Positions 17,936-25,704 of a DNA stretch of 64,000 nt are shown here, piece by piece. This DNA is from an uncultured Lachnospiraceae bacterium (lineage in GTDB: Bacteria; Bacillota; Clostridia; Lachnospirales; Lachnospiraceae): NCBI GenBank assembly GCA_944383265.1, contig CALWOX010000004.1, positions 1 to 64,000 of the forward strand, in the 5' to 3' direction. The position numbers and the translations under genes were made by a program. Every line of letters starts with the position of its first letter. The stretch's first letter is position 1. The notes under the pieces were generated by a model that saw only the letters and a program-made list of their open reading frames with translations, was not told where the DNA came from and ran no database searches.

Positions 17936-19282
17936 CTATTCCCGTTCCTTTCCTTTTTCCCGTTCCGGCTCCCTTGGCTGCCGTAAAATGCTGTCTATGT
18001 TCTGCTTGATAACGTCGTATTCCCTGACCTGCTTTTTCAGCTTCCCGTAGTCGGCGCGGAGGGCTTCTTTCTGCTCTTGCAGCTTTTCATATTCCGCTTG
18101 CAGGGCTGCAAGGTTCGGCAGCTTGGAAATGCCCGCCGCCTTTAATGCTTTTGCCGCCGCTTCATGGAGAATGACAGTCCCCTCATGGGCTGCCCGGTAT
18201 CGCTCTTTGTTCCTTGCTTTCCGGTAGGTATCATAGGCGGGCTTTGTCTTTTGGAACGTGGAAACATTCTTGATAAGTACAGCCATATCCGCAAGCCGTT
18301 TTTCCACTTCCTTTAGTGCGTCGCCTGCCTTGTCGCTTTCTGTCTGGATTTCCGTTATCTTTGCAGTCAAATCCTCATACCGGCTTATCTGGTGTTCCGT
18401 AAGGAAATTGAGCGTCTTTGCTGCCTGCTTCAGATTATGGATTTTCGCCCATTGTTCATAGCCCCGGCTCTGCGCCGCCTTAATACTGTTCTCAATGTCA
18501 ATGAGTAAGGAAACGCCGCGCTCTGCCTTTGTAGCTTTGGCAGTTCTGGTACGTCTGCCCTCTATCCGTTCCCTTATGGCTTCTTCTGTATAGTCTGCTC
18601 CGAGGGTTTTCAAACGGGTAAACCGTTCCTGTCCCGGAGCGCGGCAGGAAACGTATTTCCCCGGCTTTATCTCATAGCCCAACCCTTGCAGCCGGGAAAG
18701 CAATTCTTCAAAACTGGATACCTGGGGGATAAGCCCATCCACGGCAATTTTCAGCTTGCCTTTCCAACTGGTTCCGGTTTTCTCTGCAAGATATTCCGCA
18801 TAGTTCTTTCCCTTGCCGCCCTTTTGCGGTACGACGACGGACAAACCGTTTTCCCTGCACAGCCTGTCGCTCATGTTCCGTATGCCGTAATAGCTGCGCT
18901 TATTGGAATTGTACTTGTGGTGGTCTACAAAATTGACCGCGCAGAAAATGATATGGTTATGAACGTGTCCCTTGTCTATGTGGGTGGTAAGGACGTATTC
19001 ATATTGCCCCTTTGTTACCGCGTCGGAAAGCTGCTTCCCGATTTCATGGGCTTTCTGATAGTCCACTTCCCCCGGCTCAAAGGACTGTATCAAATGGTGG
19101 GCGAGGTTGTTTCCCCGGTTTAACGCCTGCGCTATGGTAAATTCAAATTCAATGTCTGCCGTTTCCGGCGAGCAGCCAAAGGAGGACACAAGCATTTTCC
19201 CGTCCGTCTTGTCCGGGTTCTGGATATAGTCAAGGGCTTTTTTCAACGTGCTTTTAATAGGCTTAATCTTTGTAACCGCCAT
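17936..19282 (-). CDS. Relaxase/mobilization nuclease (MOBP-like)
   Basis: This 448-residue protein has a probable nicking Tyr in ALDYIQNPDKT (about Tyr19), the motif region FEFTIAQALNRGNNLAHHLI and the metal-binding three-His motif HIDKGHVHNH (His101, 106, 108, 110). The C-terminal half is a long Lys/Glu-rich coiled coil (about 280-440). It should nick oriT and pilot the single strand into the recipient. It overlaps mobC by 40 bp, so the two are co-translated; copy B of the two-block repeat lies upstream of mobC, the usual place of oriT. Convergent with the transfer operon. Confidence 0.9.
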   Translation of the reverse strand: MAVTKIKPIKSTLKKALDYIQNPDKTDGKMLVSSFGCSPETADIEFEFTIAQALNRGNNLAHHLIQSFEPGEVDYQKAHEIGKQLSDAVTKGQYEYVLTTHIDKGHVHNHIIFCAVNFVDHHKYNSNKRSYYGIRNMSDRLCRENGLSVVVPQKGGKGKNYAEYLAEKTGTSWKGKLKIAVDGLIPQVSSFEELLSRLQGLGYEIKPGKYVSCRAPGQERFTRLKTLGADYTEEAIRERIEGRRTRTAKATKAERGVSLLIDIENSIKAAQSRGYEQWAKIHNLKQAAKTLNFLTEHQISRYEDLTAKITEIQTESDKAGDALKEVEKRLADMAVLIKNVSTFQKTKPAYDTYRKARNKERYRAAHEGTVILHEAAAKALKAAGISKLPNLAALQAEYEKLQEQKEALRADYGKLKKQVREYDVIKQNIDSILRQPREPEREKGKERE

Positions 19283-19572
19283 ATCTCCGCAAGCACCCCC
19301 TTTATTTCCTCTATGTCCTCTTGGTAGACGCTGCCCGTGGCATTGACGCGCCGCGCTATCTGGTTGATGTTGACACCGATTTTCTGTATCTCCGCTGTCA
19401 TGGCTTTTATGTCGGCGTGGTCTATCTGAATGATGTACCCGTCGATTGCCATTTTCCGAAGATAGGCTTCCATGTTCCGGGTGGGGACGAGCTTCATTTT
19501 CTGTTCAATCAACGCCCGTTCTTCCTCTGTTACTCTGAATTTGATTTGCACTGTCCGTTTCCTGCCGTCCAT
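19243..19572 (-). CDS. MobC-like relaxosome accessory protein
   Basis: This 109-residue protein has an N-terminal ribbon-helix-helix-type DNA-binding region (MDGRKRTVQIKFRVTEEER) and the conserved MobC segment IQKIGVNINQIARRVNATGS. It probably binds near the nick site and helps the relaxase. The start at 19572 is preceded by AAAGGAG; the frame stays open upstream into the repeat region but those residues are not protein-like for this family. It overlaps the relaxase gene. Confidence 0.85.
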   Translation of the reverse strand: MDGRKRTVQIKFRVTEEERALIEQKMKLVPTRNMEAYLRKMAIDGYIIQIDHADIKAMTAEIQKIGVNINQIARRVNATGSVYQEDIEEIKGVLAEIWRLQRLSLLKAR

Positions 19573-19597
19573 GCGTTCACGCTCCTTTCCGTTTTTT

Positions 19598-19696
19598 AGA
19601 GGGTTTGGGACACTTCCCAACAAGCAATTTTCAACCGACGCGCCGTAGCGCAGGAGGGCGAAAATACGGAAAGGGTACCCCTTTCCTATGCTTGCT
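19598..19696 (-). repeat. Copy B of the two-block inverted repeat, upstream of mobC; candidate oriT
   Basis: Blocks 19665-19696 and 19598-19627 are exact reverse complements of the two blocks of copy A (10832-10863 and 10902-10931). The 37 bases between the blocks differ in sequence but keep hairpin potential (TTTTC/GAAAA ends with GCGC-TACG-GCGC inside, read on the minus strand). It lies 25 bp from the mobC start. Position next to mobC and relaxase favours an origin of transfer; a shared transcriptional or RNA control element is the alternative. Confidence 0.8.
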
Positions 19697-19828
19697 AAGA
19701 AACTTTCTCCCTTTATCCCTACTACGGAAGAAACCTTGATTTTGCCAAACTTACGCAAAAGAAAAACGCTGCAATCTTCAAAGATTACAACGCTTCCTAA
19801 AATCCATATTCAATTTTGCCGGACGCTT

Positions 19829-20188
19829 TCATTCGTCCTCTTTTTCGACTTCCGCTATTTCTTTTGCGGTGGCTGTCACAATCCGAAGCCCCGTATCGCT
19901 TATCCCGTCGAGCAGCGCGTCAAGCTGCCGCCGCTGCGTGTTCTTTTCGGCGGGTTTGTCTGAAAGGAACTGGTCTACGGATATATTGTAACGGAGCATA
20001 AGCTCAAAGAAAATCTGCAAACTGGGGTGCTGCCCGTTGTTCTCTATATTCGCAAGGTAGCGGGGAGAGATAAACATTTCGTCGCATACTTTCTTACGGC
20101 TCTCTTTCCTGTCCGTTCGCGCTGCCTTTATCGCTGCTCCAAAAGCCTTGAAGTCGTATTTTGGTACTGGTCTTTTTGCCATATTCAT
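19829..20188 (-). CDS. XRE-family transcriptional regulator
   Basis: This 119-residue protein has a Cro/CI-type helix-turn-helix over about residues 14-70 (FGAAIKAARTDRKESRKKVC, ISPRYLANIENNGQHPS) and an acidic C-terminal helix. It is divergent from the HTH/two-component operon, across 163 bp that hold a strong forward promoter. It may set the basal expression of the cargo or of the mobilization operon. MNMAKRPV is taken as the start; GGGGAACAG is a weak upstream site. Confidence 0.85.
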   Translation of the reverse strand: MNMAKRPVPKYDFKAFGAAIKAARTDRKESRKKVCDEMFISPRYLANIENNGQHPSLQIFFELMLRYNISVDQFLSDKPAEKNTQRRQLDALLDGISDTGLRIVTATAKEIAEVEKEDE

Positions 20189-20286
20189 TCACCAAGTTAC
20201 ATTTTACTGTTCCCCTTTTCTATTGGATATGTCTATACATTTCCTACTATGCACTTAAATATTTCCCAATATTCACGGGCTGTTTA

Positions 20287-20315
20287 TTGCTTTTATTCGG
20301 TTCTCCGCATATAAT
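20287..20315 (+). promoter_or_regulatory. Sigma-A-type promoter for the HTH/two-component operon
   Basis: TTGCTT (20287-20292) and a perfect TATAAT (20310-20315) are separated by 17 bases, with the start codon of the HTH gene about 37 bp downstream. It is the clearest promoter in the cargo region. Confidence 0.75.
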
Positions 20316-20351
20316 ATAGATTGATAGATTATGTGAAAGGACGGTTTAAGT

Positions 20352-20540
20352 ATGGAATATATGTCATGCCCCGAAGCAGCGAAAAAATGGGAGATTTCAG
20401 AAAGACGGGTGCAAAAGCTATGTGAAGAAAACCGCATACCCGGCGTTTCAAAACTTGGTTATATGTGGCTGATACCAAAAAATGCGAAGAAACCGATTGA
20501 CGGGAGAACAAAAAAAGGAAAGGGGCTTCAACATGAATAG
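20352..20540 (+). CDS. Small helix-turn-helix (MerR/excisionase-like) DNA-binding protein
   Basis: This 62-residue protein, MEYMSCPEAAKKWEISERRV..., has the winged-helix pattern of AlpA/excisionase-like proteins: SERRVQKLCEENRIPGVSKL followed by GYMWLIPKNAKKP. ATG 20352 follows AAAGGACGG. It overlaps the response-regulator gene by 8 bp, so it belongs to the same transcript and may modulate it or the element's excision. The function beyond DNA binding is not known. Confidence 0.75.
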   Translation: MEYMSCPEAAKKWEISERRVQKLCEENRIPGVSKLGYMWLIPKNAKKPIDGRTKKGKGLQHE

Positions 20541-21225
20541 GATTTTAATTATAGATGATGACAAGGAACTCTGCACTTTAATTAAGCGCAGCGTCCTATC
20601 CGAAGATATAGAAGCAGATTTTTGTAATAGCGGAAAAGCAGGCTTGGCAAAGCTAAAGGAACAGGACTATCAGCTTGTAATACTTGACATTATGATGCCG
20701 GGAATGGACGGCTTTGAAACATTGGAGCAAATCAGAAAAGAAAGCAGCCTTCCCATTCTGATGTTCACATCAAAAAATGACAGTGCTTCTAAAGTGCGGG
20801 GTCTGCGCGCGGGGGCAGATGATTACTTAACAAAGCCTTTTGATATGGACGAGCTGATTGCCCGCATTATTTCCCTTATTCGACGATATACCCGATTTAA
20901 TCAGTCGGAAGGAACACCGAAGCAGCTTGAATTTGACGGATTGAAAATTGATGTTGATAACCGCGCAATAACCACGGTCAATGGAACTTTTGAACTTCCC
21001 CCAAAGGAGTTTGATGTTCTTTTGTTGCTTGTGAAGTATCAGGGGAAGATTTTAACCAAACAAAGAATTTATGAAGAAGTCTGGGGCGAAGAATACTGTT
21101 ATGACGATAGCAACATTATGGCAATTATCAGCCGTCTACGGAAGAAATTAGAAAAAAATTCCGGCACCCCTAAATATATTCAGACGATAAAGGGTATCGG
21201 TTACCGTTTCAACAAGGAGGTATGA
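20533..21225 (+). CDS. OmpR-family response regulator
   Basis: The protein is 230 residues. The receiver domain is at 1-115, with acidic pocket Asp8-Asp10, phosphoacceptor Asp52 in VILDIMMPGMDG and Lys in YLTKPFD. The C-terminal winged helix is at 130-228 (ELPPKEFDVLLLLVKYQGKI, IKGIGYRF). ATG 20533 follows AAAGGAAAGG. It is paired with the kinase 3 bp downstream. The likely target is the set of 11-bp repeats at 22220, in front of the ABC transporter genes. Confidence 0.92.
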   Translation: MNRILIIDDDKELCTLIKRSVLSEDIEADFCNSGKAGLAKLKEQDYQLVILDIMMPGMDGFETLEQIRKESSLPILMFTSKNDSASKVRGLRAGADDYLTKPFDMDELIARIISLIRRYTRFNQSEGTPKQLEFDGLKIDVDNRAITTVNGTFELPPKEFDVLLLLVKYQGKILTKQRIYEEVWGEEYCYDDSNIMAIISRLRKKLEKNSGTPKYIQTIKGIGYRFNKEV

Positions 21226-21228
21226 CTT

Positions 21229-22152
21229 TTGTATATGGAGTTAGCTATGTATTTGTTAATTATGATTACCGTCATTTCTGTTTTATCTTCATGCTTTGTT
21301 ATCAGACGTGTAAAAAAACAGATAAGGGAAATGTCTGATACATTGGAAGATATAAAAAACGGGAATGGAAACAGGCGTATTTTATCAGAGACACATGAAA
21401 TAGTCGCCCCTCTTGTCTATGAAATCAACGAAATTATCGTTTCTTATGAAAACAGGATTACTGAATTTCGTCAAACAGAAGAAACAAATCGCCAGCTTAT
21501 GACAAGTCTTTCCCATGATGTGAGAACGCCCCTTACTACGCTGATAGGGTATCTTGACGCAGCACATAAAGGGATTGTCACAGGGAAAGAGAGAGATGAT
21601 TACATCGAAACTGCCCGCCGGAAAGCCCATGACTTGAAAGATTATATTGATGTCCTTTTCGACTGGTTCAGATTAAATTCTAATGAGTTTGCTATGGATA
21701 TAAAAATTATTGAAGCCGCTGAGTTTACACGAAATATCTTGATTGACTGGATACCCATATTTGAAGATAAGCAGATAGACTACTGTATTGATATTCCCGA
21801 ACAGCCTTTCCGGGTAAACCTTGACCCGGACGCATATATGAGGATATTAAACAATCTCATTCAAAACGTGATTGCTCATAGCCATGCAGATAAAATAGAA
21901 ATATCTTTAACAAAACAAAATAATGATATGAAAATCCTTGTGTCTGATAATGGTGTGGGAATTGAAAAATCAGATTTAAAGCACATTTTTGAACGACTTT
22001 ATAAATGCGATAAAGGACGGTCTGAAAAAGGGAGCGGTCTTGGTCTGGCTATCACACATCAGCTTGCCGAAAAGATGAATGGTTCGATAAGCGTCGAAAG
22101 TACACAAGGGAAAGGAACTACATTTACTTTGCTCTTTCCGCTAACTGATTAA
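21229..22152 (+). CDS. Sensor histidine kinase
   Basis: This 307-residue kinase has one clear N-terminal membrane helix (about 5-24), a short HAMP-like segment, phosphoacceptor His96 in SLSHDVRTPLTTL, N box NLIQNVIAHSHADK, and G boxes DNGVGIE and GSGLGLAI. It lacks a large extracellular sensor, like the short kinases that detect cell-envelope peptide antibiotics together with an ABC transporter. TTG 21229 is preferred because AAGGAGG sits 8 bases upstream; ATG 21235 is the alternative. Confidence 0.9.
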   Translation: MYMELAMYLLIMITVISVLSSCFVIRRVKKQIREMSDTLEDIKNGNGNRRILSETHEIVAPLVYEINEIIVSYENRITEFRQTEETNRQLMTSLSHDVRTPLTTLIGYLDAAHKGIVTGKERDDYIETARRKAHDLKDYIDVLFDWFRLNSNEFAMDIKIIEAAEFTRNILIDWIPIFEDKQIDYCIDIPEQPFRVNLDPDAYMRILNNLIQNVIAHSHADKIEISLTKQNNDMKILVSDNGVGIEKSDLKHIFERLYKCDKGRSEKGSGLGLAITHQLAEKMNGSISVESTQGKGTTFTLLFPLTD

Positions 22153-22219
22153 GGCTCTCCCCTCTACGGTGAGGGCTTTTATTATCTTCTGTCTATCAAA
22201 ATATCCAAAATAGAAATTA

Positions 22220-22272
22220 CAAGGTTAATGCAAGGTTGCGGCAAGGTTAATGCAAGACTGGCGTGATATGAT
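22220..22272 (+). promoter_or_regulatory. Direct-repeat operator and promoter of the ABC transporter operon
   Basis: CAAGGTT occurs at 22220, 22231 and 22242, exactly 11 bp apart, and a fourth partial unit (CAAGACT) follows at 22253. The repeat CAAGGTTAATGCAAG appears twice, 22 bp apart. A -10 sequence TATGAT is at 22267-22272, so the repeats cover the -35 position. This is the usual layout for activation by an OmpR-type regulator, and the regulator gene is just upstream. Confidence 0.75.
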
Positions 22273-22297
22273 ACTTTTCAGAACAGGAGGTCAAAAT

Positions 22298-23221
22298 ATG
22301 AGCAAATATATTATTGAAACTAAGCACCTTACCAAACAGTATGGTTCACAAAAAAGTGTCGCTGATTTGAATATTCATGTAGAGAAAGGAAGAATTTACG
22401 GATTACTTGGACGGAATGGTGCCGGAAAGACTACTACTATGAAAATGCTTTTGGGATTGACAAAGCCAACGTCCGGAGAAATTAAAGTTTGGGGCAAACC
22501 TTTGCAGGGAAACGAGAATAAAGTGTTACCCCGCATCGGCAGCCTGATTGAGTCCCCCGGCTTTTATCCAAATTTGACTGCGACGGAAAACCTGCGTATC
22601 TTTGCTACTCTACGAGGTGTACCAAACCGGCACGCAATCAAGGACGCTCTGGATTTAGTCGGTCTGCCATATAAAGACAAAAAACTATTTTCACAATATT
22701 CTCTTGGAATGAAACAGCGGTTGGCGATTGCTCTTGCAATCATGCACGACCCGGAGCTTTTAATCCTGGACGAGCCTATCAATGGGCTTGACCCTATCGG
22801 AATAGCAGAAGTACGTTCCTTTATCCGTGACTTATGCGATACCAGAGGAAAAACGATTTTAATTTCCAGTCATATCCTTTCTGAAATCGCATTACTGGCT
22901 GATGATATTGGCATTATCGACCACGGGGCATTATTGGAAGAAGAAAGCCTTGCGGAGTTGGAACAAAAAAGCAGTAAGCATATCCGCTTTACCGTTTCTG
23001 ATACAGCACAGGCAGCGAGAATTTTAGAACGTATGTTTAACGAAAACAATTTTTCTATTAGAGACGACCATAACCTACAGCTTTATAATCTTGATTTGCC
23101 TGTAGGGAAAATTGTCACTGTCTTTGTAGAAAATGGATTGGAGGTATCAGAAGCCTATACTTGTGAAGAAAGTCTGGAAGATTATTTCAAACGGGTAACA
23201 GGGGGTGAGGGAATTGCTTAA
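22298..23221 (+). CDS. ABC transporter ATP-binding protein, lantibiotic-immunity/BcrA type
   Basis: This 307-residue protein has Walker A GRNGAGKTTT, signature YSLGMKQRLAIAL, Walker B LLILDEPINGLDP and an H-loop in ILISSHIL. The C-terminal third resembles BcrA/NukF/EpiF-type subunits. It should drive two membrane subunits that remove cationic or lanthionine peptides from the membrane. ATG 22298 follows AGGAGG; an in-frame ATG at 22250 lies inside the operator. It overlaps the first permease gene by 17 bp. Confidence 0.92.
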   Translation: MSKYIIETKHLTKQYGSQKSVADLNIHVEKGRIYGLLGRNGAGKTTTMKMLLGLTKPTSGEIKVWGKPLQGNENKVLPRIGSLIESPGFYPNLTATENLRIFATLRGVPNRHAIKDALDLVGLPYKDKKLFSQYSLGMKQRLAIALAIMHDPELLILDEPINGLDPIGIAEVRSFIRDLCDTRGKTILISSHILSEIALLADDIGIIDHGALLEEESLAELEQKSSKHIRFTVSDTAQAARILERMFNENNFSIRDDHNLQLYNLDLPVGKIVTVFVENGLEVSEAYTCEESLEDYFKRVTGGEGIA

Positions 23222-23999
23222 ATTGATTTTCTGCGAATTTTATAAATTTAAAAGACGCCCCCTTTTTGTTTTGGCTACCCTTGTTGCTATAATTTTCCCA
23301 GTGGTAATGACAGCATTGTATTGGAATATTCCTACACAAGTTAATTATGACAATCTCTTTTCGGGAATTGTAGACTATGGAGACTTCTTGCTTTTATTAC
23401 CCATTTTAGTTGTGATTGCAACTACATTATTCTTTACCGAACAAGATAATAAAACACTGAAAAACCTTGTTACAATTCCATTAAGCAAAGGGAAAATAGT
23501 TATAGCTAAAATTGGGGTTATGGCAATTATATCGGTAGCTTATACTCTGGTAGGCTTTATATCCAGTATGGTTTGTTCTAATATCCTTGGGATTGCTATG
23601 GAGAATATGATACAAGAATTTATTCTGAACATAGCATTAGGACTTATGCTTTTAGCAGCAGCATTACCTTGTGTAGCCCTTGTCGTATGGTTTAATAAAA
23701 GTGACTTGATTTCTATTGTTATTACGCTTTTTTATACCATTGTAAACTATGTCGTTCATGTAACTGATATAGGTATGCTCACACCGACAGGATTAAATGT
23801 TGGTACAATTTTACCCATACCGCTTATCAATCGTTGGATATATCAATTTTATGATGAGGGGAGCGGAGCCGCAGCAGAATTTTACAATACAATGCGACCG
23901 TACTTTGTGCCGACACCTATATGTATAGGTATTCTGCTGTTTGTTGCCGGTATATCCATATATGCAATTATAAAAATTTACAGCAAGCGCGAGATATGA
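23205..23999 (+). CDS. ABC transporter permease, lantibiotic-immunity type (first)
   Basis: This 264-residue protein has six predicted membrane helices: about 17-37, 63-83, 102-125, 135-160, 170-190 and 232-255. It starts at GTG 23205 with MRELLKLIFCEFYKFKRRPL, typical of the N-terminus of EpiE/MutE-type permeases. It overlaps the ATPase gene and is followed 15 bp later by a second permease, giving the heteromeric F-E-G arrangement of peptide-immunity transporters. Confidence 0.85.
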   Translation: MRELLKLIFCEFYKFKRRPLFVLATLVAIIFPVVMTALYWNIPTQVNYDNLFSGIVDYGDFLLLLPILVVIATTLFFTEQDNKTLKNLVTIPLSKGKIVIAKIGVMAIISVAYTLVGFISSMVCSNILGIAMENMIQEFILNIALGLMLLAAALPCVALVVWFNKSDLISIVITLFYTIVNYVVHVTDIGMLTPTGLNVGTILPIPLINRWIYQFYDEGSGAAAEFYNTMRPYFVPTPICIGILLFVAGISIYAIIKIYSKREI

Positions 24000-24014
24000 A
24001 AGGGGGAATAAAAT

Positions 24015-24824
24015 ATGCTCAAATACATTACGACTGAATTTCAAAAGTTAAAGCGATATAGCATTATTTTAGTTGGTATGATTGGCGTAGCCTGCTCTCC
24101 CGTTATTTCTCTTGTATCACAAAATATTATGTCTGATGACGCAAAGGCGGTTCTCAATTATACCTTTCCAGATTTGCTTAACAGTACAATTTGGAACAAT
24201 ATGACTATTTTCTTCCCTATGATTTTAGCTTTAATCGGGGGATATATGATTAACAGGGAATATACCGACGATACTTTAAAAAACTTGCTTACAGTACCTG
24301 TTTCGTTTGCTAAGCTGCTCACAGTAAAACTAACAACATTAGGGATTTTATCTATTCTATTAGGATTGTTTAATGCACTTGTTACAATCATTGTTGGATT
24401 GGTGGCTTGTCGAGAAAACTTAACTTTCTCTACTGCATTTATAGGCTGCCTACAAATTAGCGGTATGGCACTATTTACTTGCATTGGAGAATTGCCTTTA
24501 ATAGCATATTGCGGAAGAAAACAAGGAGCTTTTAAAGGCGGCGCAATCGCTGCATTTATTTTAGGTTATATTAGCATTTACTTCAAAAATCCTCTTATCC
24601 GCAACGTATATCCTCTTTCAGCCGGATTAAGCATTATTGGATTTAACGGAGAAGGGTTTGTTACAGATACCGTTGGAGCCTATTCTTCTTCACAAAATAA
24701 TCTAATTGGTATTTTTGTAATTATATTTATGATTGTACTATCACTCATAATTGCTGCTATTCCGCTGAAAGAAACATCATCTGTTGCCACAAAAAAGAAA
24801 AAGGGCAGTCGAAATACCCGATAG
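24015..24824 (+). CDS. ABC transporter permease, lantibiotic-immunity type (second)
   Basis: This 269-residue protein has six predicted membrane helices and the same plan as the preceding permease (MLKYITTEFQKLKRYSIILV at the start, then INREYTDDTLKNLLTVPVS). The shared stretch (KTLKNLVTIPLS in the first, DTLKNLLTVPVS here) shows they are paralogs. ATG 24015 follows AAAGGGGG. A Lys/Arg-rich cytoplasmic tail ends the protein. It probably forms the channel with the 23205 product. Confidence 0.85.
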   Translation: MLKYITTEFQKLKRYSIILVGMIGVACSPVISLVSQNIMSDDAKAVLNYTFPDLLNSTIWNNMTIFFPMILALIGGYMINREYTDDTLKNLLTVPVSFAKLLTVKLTTLGILSILLGLFNALVTIIVGLVACRENLTFSTAFIGCLQISGMALFTCIGELPLIAYCGRKQGAFKGGAIAAFILGYISIYFKNPLIRNVYPLSAGLSIIGFNGEGFVTDTVGAYSSSQNNLIGIFVIIFMIVLSLIIAAIPLKETSSVATKKKKGSRNTR

Positions 24825-24834
24825 GAGAAGAAAC

Positions 24835-25293
24835 ATGAAAAAAATAATATCTGTATTTTTAATTATATGTTGCCTTGTGTCTATGACAGCGTGTTCAAAA
24901 GATGAAATTGTCGAACAATATAATCAGGCTTTACAGGCTGTTGGAGATAATGGCTTAACAAAAGATAGCGATTTGCAGGGAAAACGAAGTCTGGGAGCTG
25001 ATAGCTATGTGGGGACTTATGAAGCTGACTATGAAAGTTTTTCCGGCAAGGAAATCCTTTTTGGCGGAACGGCGCTTGAACGTGACGACGGAAACGAAAT
25101 AAAAATATCCTGCAATATGGATATAACAAGCGGAACATTAAAAATCATGTTACAAACAGGAGCAAGTGAACCGGAGGTTCTTTGTAATACTGAAACTTCA
25201 TATTCTAAAACTCTTGAACTGCCTTCCGCAAGTAATTATATTTTCGTCGAAGCAGAGAACTTTACGGGTTCAATAAATTTAACAATCGAATAA
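24835..25293 (+). CDS. Small lipoprotein of the ABC transporter operon
   Basis: This 152-residue protein has a lipoprotein signal (MKKIISVFLIICCLVSMTAC, lipobox VSMTAC) and then an acidic domain of about 130 residues. It starts at ATG 24835 behind TAGGAGAAG, 10 bp after the second permease. An extracytoplasmic lipoprotein beside an immunity-type transporter suggests a peptide-sequestering or sensing partner, as LanI proteins do, but I see no clear similarity to a known LanI. Confidence 0.8.
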   Translation: MKKIISVFLIICCLVSMTACSKDEIVEQYNQALQAVGDNGLTKDSDLQGKRSLGADSYVGTYEADYESFSGKEILFGGTALERDDGNEIKISCNMDITSGTLKIMLQTGASEPEVLCNTETSYSKTLELPSASNYIFVEAENFTGSINLTIE

Positions 25294-25311
25294 TAGAAAG
25301 GACTGGACGCT

Positions 25312-25575
25312 ATGAAGAATAAAATCTTAAGCATTATATCTCTTATTACAATTTTTGTTCCCTTTACAATGCTGTTTGTTTGGAAACCAACTTCGCCAAA
25401 TGCTACTACTATTGCGATAGGATATTGTGTATTTATTGCAATTAGCTTTTTCTACGCACTATTCCTCTTTACAAAAATACACATACGGGACATTTACGCT
25501 AAAATTGGATTGATAGTCAACGCTTTGTACCTCATTGGGGTGTTAGCCTTAGTTGTATTCCCACGCCTGTTCTAA
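25312..25575 (+). CDS. Small integral membrane protein, last gene of the ABC cargo
   Basis: This 87-residue protein has three predicted helices (about 5-25, 34-54, 63-84) and very few charged residues. ATG 25312 follows GAAAGGA, 18 bp after the lipoprotein gene. The family is not recognised. It is transcribed with the transporter and followed by a terminator at 25668, so it may help in peptide resistance. Confidence 0.7.
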   Translation: MKNKILSIISLITIFVPFTMLFVWKPTSPNATTIAIGYCVFIAISFFYALFLFTKIHIRDIYAKIGLIVNALYLIGVLALVVFPRLF

Positions 25576-25667
25576 TTAAATTTAATAATCTGCTTACCTG
25601 CCGGACGACGGCAAAAGAAAAAAAGCCGTCGCAGAGCAGAGATGTTTTCACGCGCCATTTCACATTC

Positions 25668-25704
25668 ACGGCGGCTTTGATTTTCAGAGCCGCCGTTTCT
25701 TTTT
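25668..25704 (+). terminator. Terminator after the ABC cargo operon
   Basis: ACGGCGGCT and AGCCGCCGT form a 9-bp stem followed by a T-rich tail (TTCTTTTT). It closes the cargo transcript. Confidence 0.75.

Noticed and set aside
19573-19758. 62-residue N-terminal extension of MobC
   Set aside because: The open frame runs through the repeat blocks of copy B and has no family-like sequence; the ribosome site before 19572 fits the shorter protein. A similar fragment also appears by chance in copy A because the DNA is repeated.
22142-22190. Terminator after the histidine kinase gene
   Set aside because: A GGCTCTC...GAGGGCTT pairing is visible but weak and interrupted, so it was not listed.
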